Assembly (NCBI GenBank): GCA_034620365.1
Contig: JAQGEQ010000380.1
Span: forward strand, 3,286,001 to 3,350,000
Origin: Pegea sp. RAD2-039
Taxonomy: Eukaryota > Chordata > Thaliacea > Salpida > Salpidae
Reading direction: 5' to 3'
Length of the DNA stretch: 64,000 nt
In this document: positions 38,001 to 48,829 of the stretch, piece by piece
Layout: each line of letters opens with the position of its first letter
Position numbering within the stretch: the first letter of the stretch is position 1
The notes under the pieces: model-generated
Seen by the model: only the letters and a program-made list of their open reading frames with translations
Told to the model about the DNA's origin: nothing
Database searches by the model: none
Made by a program: the position numbers and the translations under genes

Positions 38001-39381
38001 TAAAGTTTGGTTCAGTGAAGCGATGTTCCAAACAAATTTTGTGTTTTATAGAGGTTATGGAATTCCACAATGTAAAAGTGTTGAGCAATATTCTGAGTAT
38101 ATTCAGGTTGATTCCATTTAACTCACTTCTATTTGTCACAACTGATTCTTTTGAAGACACTATCGATTAATGATACACCAGAAGTTTTTGGATTACATCC
38201 AAACGCTGATATCACTTACCAAACGAATAGTGCAAAAGAAATTCTTGATGTAATTCTAAATATACAACCAAAAGATAGTAGCTCCGGAACTGGTGAGACT
38301 AGAGAGGATGTAGTATATGCGATGGCTGAAGATATGTTATCAAAATTACCTAAAGACTTTATAAATTATGAAGTTGGTTGATACTTTGAATCTTTTTCAA
38401 ATTTCTAAACTTATTTTGATAGGTAAAAGAAAGAATCAAATTGATTGGTGGAACTGGAAGACCAATGAATATATTCCTCAACCAAGAGATTGATCTAATG
38501 CAGAAGGTTTAGATATTTATAAATTAATCAAATTAAACTGAAAGTTTTTAGGTGATTTCTTTAGTTAGACAAACTTTAAAGGATTTAAAACTAGCAATTG
38601 AAGGAACAATTATTATGAATGAGAATTTGAGAGATGCCTTAGACTCGATGTATGATGCAAGGATTCCTTCACAATGGTTAAAAGTAAGACTCAAACCTCC
38701 TGTCAAGCAGCAACTAGCAAAATGTCATGTAGATATCTTGGTTATCAAGCACTTTAGGTTTTTGGTTCACTGAGCTGATAGATAGACATCAACAATTTTA
38801 CAATTGGTGTTTTGTTGAAGAGCCCAAGTCCTTCTGGATGACTGGATTCTTTAACCCCCAGGGTTTTCTGACAGCCATGAAACAGGTTTCACAAAATAAT
38901 GTTAAACAACCTCTCCAAACTTTCTTGATCTTCTTCAGGGAGTAACTAGAGCTCATAAGGGATGGGCTCTTGACAGTGTCGTCCTTCATAATGACGTCAC
39001 AAAGTTTATTTCGCGTGATGACGTCATCAACGCCCCAGATGAAGGGGTGTACGTGTACGGGTTATATTTAGAAGGTGCTGCATGGCATAAAAGTGCTCAA
39101 AGACTCACCGAGTCCAAACCAAAAGTCTTATTTGAAGTGATGCCTGTCATTCACATAGGAGCTGTTCAAGGAGGTAAATCACGTGACTTTCTATCATCTT
39201 CTTTTCATCTTTTCTTATTTCAGGATCTAAACAAGATGCAAGATCTGTGTACAGTTGTCCAATTTATAAAAAACCTCTGCGAACTGATTTGAATTATATA
39301 GCAGCAGTTGATTTACGTACTACTGTGTCGCCAGACAACTGGATACTTCGAGGCGTTGCGTTACTATGTGACGTCAAGTGA
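13886..39381 (+). CDS. DNAH5: Axonemal outer-arm dynein heavy chain (DNAH5/DNAH8 type)
   Basis: A multi-exon gene; the common body starts at the exon at 16935 ([20 protein letters not shown]). In order: the N-terminal tail with DHC_N1 and linker regions (17-27 kb); AAA1 with Walker A GPAGTGKT at 27806-27829 and Walker B GCFDEFNR near 28003; AAA2 with GPSGGGKT near 28930; AAA3 with GEQGTAKT near 30300/30630 (split by an intron) and IDDINMP near 30870; AAA4 with GVGGSGKQ near 32410/32470; coiled-coil stalk (about 33490-33920, then 34560-34900) around the microtubule-binding domain (33980-34500); AAA5/6; and a C-terminal cap ending [14 protein letters not shown] with TGA at 39379-39381. This ending matches human DNAH5 closely. 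Known role: the ATP-driven outer-arm motor of motile cilia. AATAAA is at 39500-39505. All four P-loops look intact. Exact exon borders in the tail are not all resolved, and DNAH5 versus DNAH8 cannot be decided without a tree. Confidence 0.95.
14888..15310 (+). other. Candidate dynein exon 1b (alternative first exon or internal exon)
   Basis: ATG at 14888, 141 codons, donor ACATTT|GTAAGT, phase 0. It is rich in Ser, Asp and Lys ([15 protein letters not shown]) and ends [10 protein letters not shown] weak acceptor TTGTTTAG at about 14878 would also let it act as an internal exon in frame (KVVMSQ...). Confidence 0.55.
15997..16080 (+). other. Candidate dynein exon 1c (alternative first exon or internal exon)
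   Basis: ATG at 15997, 28 codons (start [16 protein letters not shown], end VIEAM), donor ATG|GTCAGT, phase 0. The preceding AATTAAAAG could serve as a weak acceptor in frame. Evidence is limited to the open frame, donor and matching phase. Confidence 0.4.
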
Positions 39382-40098
39382 TGATGACGTAATTATTTCC
39401 TTTTTGTAACTATATAAATTTCAGTTGACTCATTTTACTATTGTATACTGTGATCTGTTTTGTAATTCACTGTTTGTAGTTTCAGTAGTTTTCTTGTGGA
39501 ATAAAAATAACGCTGCAAGTTTGTTGTTAGATTATTTTGAAAAAGTTTGTGATATTGTAAGAAAGGATACAGAGGTTAATTGGTTAATGAGGAAATGAAA
39601 GTAGCATGAAAGCTTGCAACATTTATATCTATGACTGGATCAGCTCGTTTGACGTTTAGTTTGGAAACTTTTTTCCTCAATTTACAGTTCTAACTTATTC
39701 AGAATTTTATTGATTTTTTAGTCTAGTTTTAATTTAGTTTAATTATGAAAGATTTTTTGATTTGACTATTTTAGCAAGCTTTGTCAACACTAATCAACTA
39801 GCTTAAAAGCAGAGTCGAGTCACCTTTAAGATCTTTTTTGTGTTTTTTACCTGAAATTTTATTTTATACAATTGTGTACTTAACACAAGAGTTAGAACTC
39901 AACTTTACTACCTCAAAATTTATGAGAATTTGGTATGCTTTAAAGCAGAAAATATTATCAAAATTTAAATAATCTGTTTTATAATTTAGTAATTGTTGGT
40001 CTTAAATAACTCATTGAACAACTTTCAGGTTTTGTAACCAAAATATTGAAAGTAATTTAATTTGCTTGAATATAAATTTCAATCATATCTCTTTTTGG
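39382..40098 (+). other. Dynein 3' untranslated region and spacer before the 7TM gene
   Basis: Holds the dynein poly(A) signal AATAAA at 39500-39505. Further right, CAACTTTCAG at about 40020-40029 is a good 3' splice acceptor 70 bp before the receptor ATG, without an obvious donor nearby; it may end a 5' untranslated intron or be a trans-splice site. Confidence 0.5.
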
Positions 40099-41091
40099 AT
40101 GGCAAATAATAGAACCAACGACTCTAGAACAGTCTTCGGACACACGTTCTTCCCACACTCTTGGATCTTTGCTCAACTTATCACATCCGCTTCTCTACTC
40201 CTCATCATCTGGATCATCATTTCTTTCATAACATTCATTAAACGTCATCAAAAATTTCGCGCCAAAAAATCCATCCGCTTGATGTCGCTAGCAACACTTG
40301 TCAGCATCACAACTTTCTTTCGATTCATTTCCTCTCAAACATCGATCTTTATCGACCGTTTATATCCACTAGACGTCACTGGAGATCAAATTTGCGAGCT
40401 TGCTTGTGATGGAACAACAATCTTTTATACTTTTGCTACTCTTTCAACTTACATCTTTCTCTTTTATCGCCAAAGACTCCTTTACGCCGAACCATCCCTC
40501 AAACATTTAAACACTCCTTTCATTATCTTCCTCAGTATTTTGTTCCTCATCCTCCTAGTGGTAGGATTTACATCATCCGCTGCTCTTTTCGTTTATCCGT
40601 CTAGATTCTTCATGAGCAATCTTGGATGTATTAGGAGGACTGTAGATGAGAGGAAACTAAAGATTGGATGGCTCCCTCTTTCATTTGTTGTAAAACTTTG
40701 CTCTAAACTCATTCTATTTTTCCTTTTTCTAAATCTGCTTTTACGTCATCAACAAAATAGTAACCGCGAAGTGACGTCACAAGGAGCTATGAAATCTATC
40801 CGTTCCGCTACACTGAGCATGGTCACGTGTGTAGTGACAGATGTAGCAGCAATTGTTGTAGTAGTAGCACTTATGCCCCCGTATCTACCCATGCCGCTGG
40901 CGAACGGAGTTTTTGATCTCAATCTGATCATCAATGTCTTTGCTGTTGTCTTCTGTTTCCATGACAACCGAAAAATTTTGTTTGGAAATTGTAAAAGAGT
41001 TAAAACAAGTCGTGTAAAAAGTAGCGCAAATCGCGGCTCAAACACACAGCATTCTGCGATGACAGTCCCGATTGTGAGGTCAGCAGTTTGA
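40099..41091 (+). CDS. Atypical seven-transmembrane receptor-like protein, intronless
   Basis: ATG at 40099 (MANNRTNDSR), stop TGA at 41089-41091, 330 codons in one exon. The N-terminus is short with N-glycosylation sequons (NNRT). Seven hydrophobic segments are visible: about residues 24-46 (WIFAQLITSASLLLIIW), 60-80, 101-125, 141-166, 189-212, 231-257 and 270-290. The class A hallmarks are missing: after TM3 there is FYRQRLLY rather than DRY, and TM7 (LNLIINVFAVVFCFHDNRK) has no NPxxY. Cys pairs are present around TM3 and the second outer loop (CELAC; LGC). The tail is basic and Ser/Thr-rich. I recognise it only as an orphan 7TM family member; ligand and coupling are unknown. AATAAA is at 41139-41144. 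Several TGACGTCA motifs sit in and just after the gene. Confidence 0.75.
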   Translation: MANNRTNDSRTVFGHTFFPHSWIFAQLITSASLLLIIWIIISFITFIKRHQKFRAKKSIRLMSLATLVSITTFFRFISSQTSIFIDRLYPLDVTGDQICELACDGTTIFYTFATLSTYIFLFYRQRLLYAEPSLKHLNTPFIIFLSILFLILLVVGFTSSAALFVYPSRFFMSNLGCIRRTVDERKLKIGWLPLSFVVKLCSKLILFFLFLNLLLRHQQNSNREVTSQGAMKSIRSATLSMVTCVVTDVAAIVVVVALMPPYLPMPLANGVFDLNLIINVFAVVFCFHDNRKILFGNCKRVKTSRVKSSANRGSNTQHSAMTVPIVRSAV

Positions 41092-41149
41092 TGATGACGT
41101 CATCAGTAAATGTTGCAATTGTGAATCTTTTGTTAAATAATAAAATCGA

Positions 41150-44100
41150 TTGGTGAAAATGGTAATTTTTTACAAATCAAATCCTTCAGAAAGATCGGTT
41201 GAAGTTGGGATGACTTCAAAAGAAGATTTGTGGATCATTTGAAAAGTGTTTAGATGTTTTTTTTTTAATTTTAACATGAAAGACCATAAAATACAAAAAT
41301 ATAAATTGATTTTACCATAAAATTATTTGTTGCTAAACAGAAGTAGACCAATAAATGTTCAAAGGCGATATAATTGATTAATGCAAAAGTTGCTGCACAA
41401 TTTTCAGTTTTTTATAAATTACACTGATAATAAAATTTAAAAAAAAATACTTTTTATAAGGACAAAATGTTTGTTTCAAAACTGGTTTTCAAGTGTCTGT
41501 TTAATTTTTAAATATTGACAACTTTTTTTCAAAGATAAGACCAGAAAAAATCAAACATTCTATTTCTACTCTTGTTGAATTCTTAAAAGTTGAACAAGTT
41601 TTTATTTATTAGCAAACTACAACTTTTACAATTCAATAACATCATATTTTATTTATGATAGAACTTTTAAACATGTTATTTATTTTCAAATAGCAACAAA
41701 CTGCAGTTCTAATCAAGTTAATTCAAAAATCTTCACCACATTTGATTGACACTTTAAACAAAAAATGAAAGCTTCAGTTTTATAACCACACATATAGTAT
41801 GTTGCTGTATAAATCAATTCTTGAGTTCACCTTAACTTGTTTTTAACTTTTGAAATAAAAAAACAGACTTAAGCGTTTCGCCAGCTTTGGTAAATTCAAG
41901 TACAATGTATTCTGAGTTGTATTTTACAAAGAAAAATTCTTTCTGATCTTTATAATTTCAATTTTACATTATACTTAACTATTTTTGTAGTTTTTTTTAT
42001 CTAAGTAAACATAGAATTACAGAATATAGTGATATTTTGAGACAATTTAAAACTTAATTTAATAACAAACTAATTATTTGACAAATTATTATTAAAAGAA
42101 AATAATAAATTTGTAGCTGGTATTTTAAGTATTGATAAAATCTTTTTTGAATTCTAATCTTATTTTCAATCTTCCAACAATTCTTCTAGAAGAATATTTT
42201 TTAGCTTTTTTGAAATACTTCTAGTTTAAAGATGATACAGAATATAATGAGTAAAGTAATTCTTAATGACAAAAATATTTAAAGTTTAAATTTCATTCCG
42301 AGGTAGAATGAGTTCGGTTAACCAACTACAACAAAATGTAAATATTTTGCGGAAATTTTTTCATACGTATTTTATAAAACAATTTTAAAATATTTGAATA
42401 GCTTGTCCAGCAGTATCAACTTTTATTTTTTTAATCTTAGAAACACTGTTAATAAACTCATAAACATAATGTTCCTATTAAGTAGCACATAAATTTTATT
42501 AAGTCAATTTAGACCCTTAATCTAATAAACTTTTTGAAGAAAATTGTTCAGTAGATATACTGATGGTTGATAGTGTATACAACTTGTCATCAACATAACA
42601 TCTGTTTTAGTTGTGCTTTTCAAAATACAAATAATTGTTAGTAAAGAAAGTGCTAGTGATACATAGCCTCATAAGATATGTTTTTGTAATTATCACGTCT
42701 TACACACCATGTGAGGTTTTTTTCTAATTTTATATATAAAAAATCAATAATAGGTAGTTCAAGTAAATCAAGTTCATTTTTGACGTTTTCTGCTTTTGAT
42801 TGAAATATTTTTTACTTAAATTATTTTCGCAACAAAATTTAAAGATATTTTTTAATTGAAGCTTTCTATTTCATTGTTTTATTGAAATTGTAGAAATATA
42901 ATTGTCTTTTTTTTAACAAACTTTAGAACAGCAAGAAAATTATCAAACAAAGCAGCTTATAATTAATATTTAAATGTTTTATCATTAAAAGATTCAAATC
43001 ATTCTAATGTGATACTAATTATTAAAAATAGAATTTCGGAAGTTACGCAACAGAGTTAGATTATTTAACATTATCTAAATGAAACTTGATTTGAAGTTCA
43101 CCTTTGATAGGCTGTCCTATAATCAAATGTTAAGCGATGAAACAATGAAAATAAATCATGTGATATCAAGGTCTTTAACTTCATGCTTAATTACTTAAGA
43201 AAATTTAATTGTTAGTAAAATTTCGTCTCTTAATTAATCTTTAATTTTCCTCTTATTATTCTGGTCTTCATTTTATGCTTTTATTCATTTTCTATTTCTT
43301 TTAGATCAATCATTTTAGTAGCTTAAAGTATTATTAAATTGAATCGTAAAGAGAAACGTTTAATGGTATGAAGCTTACACTTCTAATCAAGGTATCTTTT
43401 GATGCGCGCTGTTACAAGGCGACAAACATACACGAGATTTATATCTAGAAACAAGTTTTATTACTTTGATGCTGTTAAGAGTTTGCAAGTCATAATTTGA
43501 GGATACAGTTGCTGATACTTTATTCAATTTTTGTGCCTTAAATGAGATTTAAATGTGAACTGCTCTTTGAAAATCAAGATTTTGACAATATTACGAGAAA
43601 AGTTATAAAAATAGAACAGTAAAAAATACATTTTACTAGTGAAAATTTCATTATGATATAATTTTATTGATGTAATAAAATTATAAATATTTAGTTAATA
43701 TTTTATTATACATAATTATAATTTTGTCGATCATTCGAAACCAAACATAATATATTTCAAATGTTCTATCTTAAAGATATTTCAAATTTTTAAAACGTTT
43801 TTAATATAACCAGACTGTTTATCTACAAAAATATCTTTCTTATATAATTTGTTGTTGATAAAAAAGACAGAAATTAATTGAGTTTCAGTAAATGACAAAT
43901 TTATGATTTGATTTATAACTTTTAAGTAGATTTCTTCATAAAACTTTATTATAACAATTAAACAACTGTATTATTGTATTATAATCTTTTTGTAATGTTG
44001 TTAAAAAATACAAGTTAGACAACATTTCTTATAATTAAAAACTTAAAAAAATTTAATAAAGAATTTTTACTTTGATTTTTAAAGTTTTTTGTCGTTATGT

Positions 44101-45570
44101 TTGTGTTGAATTTATTGCTTTCTAAACATAAGGTCACCAAAACAAAAAAGATATCAATAAAATTGATTTTATATTTTCGGGGTATTTAAAACAGTTTTTT
44201 AATATGAATTGGTAACGTCGATAGAATAATTGAGTTTTAATTTAATGAATCATTTAAATTTTATATAGCAACATTATCAGTAATATTTGAAGTTAGAACT
44301 GCAGCAGTTGAAAATCACTTTTATAAGTTTACGGTTATTGTGGAAAATTTATAACTCTAGCCTTGAATTTAATTGAAACTCTAATAAATTTAACAATGTA
44401 TTTTCAGTTTATTGATTTTAGTAAATATAAATCAATCATGTTTACAAGTTAAATCTTTAAGTAGTAATGTTGAAAAGGCTTTTAGTCAACTTTAGTTTTT
44501 TTAAAAGGTTTTTGCGTTTTTTAGGTTTCTTTTCTTCTTTACTTATAAGTTTATCCGCTAGTGGTGTTAGAGATTCAAGTAAGCTCAAAGCCAAAAATAG
44601 TGAAAATTCTATAAAAAGTTTTCCAAATATTTTCTACTGGGGAAAAACAAAATGAAGTTTACTAAATGTTAAAAAACTTAATTTAAATAAATCATTACAA
44701 GAATTTTGCTAAACAATTTTTTCTGATTTATTTTTTTAATTATTCTCAAAAACTTTCTTATAATGAAACTTAATAAAACCACAAAATGCATTAAAAAAAT
44801 AAATTTAAAAAATGATTTACAAAAATTTATGTTTTTACAAAATCGGATCAATTTGCTTTTCATAGAAACTTATCAACAAATCTTTTCGTCGAATAATTAA
44901 ACAGAAAACTTTTATTTTAACAAATATATCTTTCATCTTATGGAAGAACAAACAAGTTTTATATTCTCAATTAACAAAATGTTTTAATCTTATGAAAGAA
45001 TTTGTGAAAATGATAAACTTTTAAATGAAAATAATTAGTTATTTTATTAATTCAGTTTATATTGAAAATGACATTTTGAGAAATGTATAAAAGCAAGTTA
45101 AAATTTCCAAGAAAATACTTTTTGAAAAACTTGTCAACAGGATTTCTTATTTCATCTATTTTTCAAGTGATTTCAAAATAGAACAAATTAAAACGAGAGA
45201 ACAGTGATGAAAGTTTGAGATATTTTTATGTAAACAATTTGAAACAATATTTTTAAGGTTGAAAACTAAACCTTCAACTTTATTTAATTACAAACAAATC
45301 AATTCTTTCAACTTCTTTGGCATCACAACAAGCAATTATCAACAGCTCTTCATGCTTCATTGACTTCCATCTTTTTGTTGTTTTTATCAACTCATTTCAA
45401 CTAAATTTCCATCAAATTCACCTCTAAGTTTTATTAACTTCATTTCGAAACCTCGTATCAGATGTAGAAAGAAGCTCACTGCGAGTTCACTTGAACTTAA
45501 AAACCTTCGCTATCCAAACGGCAACACATTCTGCTGTTTCAAAACTCATCGCTGTTTGTATAAATGAACT
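41150..45570. other. AT-rich desert, no gene seen
   Basis: Long AT-rich stretch without supported exons, RNA genes or recognisable element ends. Two short openings (44467-44655 plus, 44678-44863 minus) are low-complexity and unsupported. No TGACGTCA motif occurs here, in contrast to both flanks. Confidence 0.6.
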
Positions 45571-45581
45571 TCAAGTAGCGA

Positions 45582-45799
45582 TGACGTCAACTTCCGATTT
45601 TTCGAGTATGTTTACGTGATGATGACGTCATACGACACGAGAAAGTTTGAGCGAGTTTATACACAGTGATGACGTCATCATATCTTGCTATAATTTTAAA
45701 CTTTGAACATAATACTCAGCAAAAATTAAAAACTGACGTCATTGTTACGATGACGTCAGCAATTTTCACTTTTGCATCTAACTTATTTGCTTGACGTCA
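45582..45799. promoter_or_regulatory. Cluster of six TGACGTCA palindromes (CRE-type)
   Basis: Exact copies start at 45582, 45623, 45670, 45734, 45751 and 45792, four of them extended as GATGACGTCA or TGACGTCATC. The octamer is the classical cAMP-response element bound by CREB/ATF-type bZIP factors. The cluster lies in intergenic DNA, just downstream of the sestrin 3' end and about 4.5 kb past the 7TM gene. Whether it acts as an enhancer is not known; the same octamer is also common in introns of this window. Confidence 0.5.
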
Positions 45800-45854
45800 C
45801 GTGCTGACCAGAGGGTTGCCAAGGGGACTGGTTGCCAATAAACTCATGATTTAA

Positions 45855-46244
45855 TTTATTCCGGAAATTTTTTTCGTTTTTCATTTATTTTGGTTAAAAC
45901 AAAAACAAAAAAAAATGTTTTTAAGAACCAGGGCAAGCTGATGGATAACAAAAGAATACGCGTTGATGACTTCATATAGCGATCAATATCGAAACAAATC
46001 GTTTTTGACAGCTATCGAGATCAAATGGGACATTAAATCAATATTATTGGGCCGTTTTGGAAGATAGGAATTTGTTTAAGAGGTAAATTACAGAATTTGG
46101 GACTTTTAGAACCATATCATCTTCTGTAGTATCATCATTATTACAAATACTTCTTTAAAATGGCAAGAACTTCCATTATCGTCCAAACAGGATTAAAAAA
46201 GGGTATTTATAAGAAAAATAAGAAAAAAAAACTTGCACAGTAAA
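45855..46244 (-). other. 3' untranslated region of the sestrin gene
   Basis: Follows the sestrin stop at 46245. On the minus strand the first good AATAAA is at 45860-45855 (CCGGAATAAATTAAATC), giving a 3' UTR of roughly 400 nt. Confidence 0.45.
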
Positions 46245-48807
46245 TCAACAAGATGCTAAATAACTGTTCATTGCTCTCATTGCATACAATAAACCAACTT
46301 GCAGTCTCGCTTCCATTAACAGGATTGATACATGGACCTTCTCCGAATGCCTGAAATCTCGCCAAAAGTCATCATAAAGCTCTTTGGTGGTTGATTCTGG
46401 AACAGAACTGACAATACGGATGAATTTCTTCAATGGGCGCTCGAGCAAGTGATGGATTTCGCCGTAGTTGTAATCATCATACCTAAATCAATTAATTAGC
46501 GAGATACGCACGATCATGACGTCATCACTTACATGATTCCATACATGCAGTGGATGTAATTCCAAACTGCACGTCGAAGTGACGAAGTATCGACGTCGCT
46601 TTCGAAAGCCAATCTGCGCGCGAAACGATGACGTCATTAGTCGTTTTGATTGACACAGAGAAGCAAGAAATTAAATCTCAAAAAATCTTCAATAATAATT
46701 GACTAACGTCTTATAAGTTAGTGATGAAGTGATCTTGAACTTATTATCAAGCAGAATAGCCATATTCTCATCCATCTCACTCAACAGACCGCATGCATGA
46801 TCATCCCAGTTGTAATCCTGTTAATAACACGATAAGATTCATTCAAAGGTGATGACGTCACTTACAAGCGCGCGAAAAGTCGGCGCGCAGTTTCTGAACT
46901 CTTCAAAGGTGAAGTCAGGATCATGAATAAAGCGACGATAGCTCGCGTGGTTGGTAGGCGCTTGTGAGGCTTCCATGACGTCATCTGCGTCACGTGGTTA
47001 TCTGGGTCAGGTGATGTAATGATGTCATCAGAACTCACCAGTCGCGAAGAGATGACGATCAGCTTCGCTCTTCTCTCTTTCAAACCATCGGAAGTGTTCC
47101 TCTTCCGTCATCTGCTCTTTAGCTCCTTCTTGACTTAAATCCTTCATCTTCTTCAACAGCTCTCCCACTTGGTGGCGCGCTACCGGCTGTAAAAGCACAT
47201 GTCAAGATGACGTCATCAACCTTGCGGCTACCGACCGACTTAGGGCGGTCAGTGCAGTGATGCATGGAGCCGCTCCGAGGACTGTTGTTCCTGGAAACAG
47301 GGACTTTGAGATCAGGAAACACGTGACGTTCATCATGATCAATCTCTAAATTGATCCCAACACTGTGACAGAAGACCGCGAGAGCGTGGAAGTGACACAA
47401 AATCACGATCGCCTGTACCAGGTCCTGAATCTGCCACCGATAGTCACGTTCGCCTTCGATGATGCGCTGCAACACGATTGTTGACATCATCAGTGGTTGA
47501 TGACGTGATGAAGTACTTTGATATGGTCTATGACGACCATCCATGGTCGGTGGGCCAGATGTTTGTTGAGCGTGGACAGGGCTTGAAGTTTAGGGGGAAC
47601 GTGATCGATTCCTTCAAGCCATTCAGGGTCTCCATGACTTTCTAGGAACTTGTCCTCCATTAAATGGACCAGATATGGACAGCGGTGACGAGCTGCAGCC
47701 TGTGACGTGGTAGATGGTGATTGGTGCAAGATTTTGGTTGCTATGGTTACCATGATAGCGATGTAGTAGCGATGACTTGTTGGTAATGAGCCTTCGGCTT
47801 TGAACATTTCAACAGTTGTATTTAGGTAGTGACACAGGTAGGAAGAATGCATTCCCATCACCATGACAATATGTTCCAGACGTCCAGTGTTAGCGAAGCT
47901 TTCCATGAATAGATCATATGTCTGTAGATGAAGATGACTTCAATTTAACAACTGATATTTAACTTTTGATGATTAATGTGTGGGTGAAATATTTAATTAA
48001 TAATAAATCATTATGATGATGTCATCTTACGAACCTGATTATCTGGTGTCTTATCTGATGGTATCTAAAAAATGAACTGTGTGAGTAATTGAAGCAGATC
48101 AATATTGATTGGTTAAATTTAGAACTACTCAAAACAGACATTTTAAAAATGTTTTGAAGCAAAGTTTTTGGTAAATATTTGTATAGAAAGAGAATAGCAC
48201 TTACCTCTTTGTTGGGAATGAAACTGCTTATTGACTTGTTAATCACAGGTGGTATATGGATTCCCTTGCGCTGTTTATTTATAATCATTTATAAACAAAT
48301 TTTACAAAAACTATTTCACTGAAATTATCTATAAAAGTTCTTTAATTTTTCTTGTCAAATTAACACCAACTAAATCATACTCACTTGTATATCAGCCATT
48401 AAACCTTGGAAATCTTCTTTGATACTTGGAATTGGGCACCTTAAACTTAAACGCAGTAGAGTAGTTAAAGATTTAGACAGAAATTCTGTGGATTTTTGGT
48501 GCTCATGGATTTTAACATTATTATCATCTATTTGATTTAGTGTAGCTCGGCACAATGCTTCTAATAATAAATGCCTATTAGTAGCATTTCCTTGCAACAA
48601 TTGTCTAATGAATTTCTTGATTCTATCACAATTACTTGTAACTAGTACATCAGAGCCAGTTGACCAGTTCAAACCATTTGTGTTGAAACAAACTTTTGCT
48701 TTAGGGCTATAAACCTGGTTTTTAGGTTCATTTGTTGAATTCCTTAATAAGTCCGACTGGTCTAATTGATTTAAAGTAACCAATAATTGATTCCTACTAC
48801 CTGACAT
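46245..48807 (-). CDS. SESN: Sestrin (leucine sensor / stress-induced TORC1 inhibitor)
   Basis: Eleven minus-strand exons, all with GT-AG borders and consistent phases: 48807-48385, 48270-48205, 48064-48035, 47921-47751, 47699-47517, 47466-47221, 47186-47039, 46969-46866, 46817-46708, 46613-46533, 46482-46245. They sum to 1800 nt, 599 codons plus stop, slightly longer than vertebrate sestrins. Diagnostic stretches include [39 protein letters not shown] and YDDYNYGE, with [18 protein letters not shown] near the end. Known role: sestrins bind GATOR2 and release it on leucine binding, thereby controlling TORC1. The leucine-pocket residues known from human SESN2 (Thr-Tyr of LTY, Thr and Arg of DTxxLRR, Trp/Glu/His of [12 protein letters not shown]) and the DD pair are conserved. 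In the N-terminal peroxidase-like site Cys and Tyr are present (HRCPYLV) but the relay His position is Met. Introns are 34 to about 130 bp. Confidence 0.96.
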
Positions 48808-48829
48808 TTTATAAAGCTAAACTTTAAAA

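Noticed and set aside
38681..38772. Apparent frame break in dynein after IPSQWLK
   Set aside because: A 50-bp intron ending CATGTAG at 38730 restores [15 protein letters not shown], matching the family; there is no frameshift.
40749..41045. Minus-strand ORF of 98 codons inside the 7TM gene
   Set aside because: Shadow of the receptor coding sequence; no independent homology.
46862..47083. Separate minus-strand ORF beginning [10 protein letters not shown]
   Set aside because: Wrong frame of sestrin exon 7; the frame set by exon 6 gives [16 protein letters not shown] and joins exon 8 correctly.
47700..47750. 17 extra residues in sestrin before [11 protein letters not shown]
   Set aside because: The 51 bases are an in-frame, stop-free intron with GTAACC donor and CACAG acceptor; removing them gives the conserved IAIM-AAARHRC junction.
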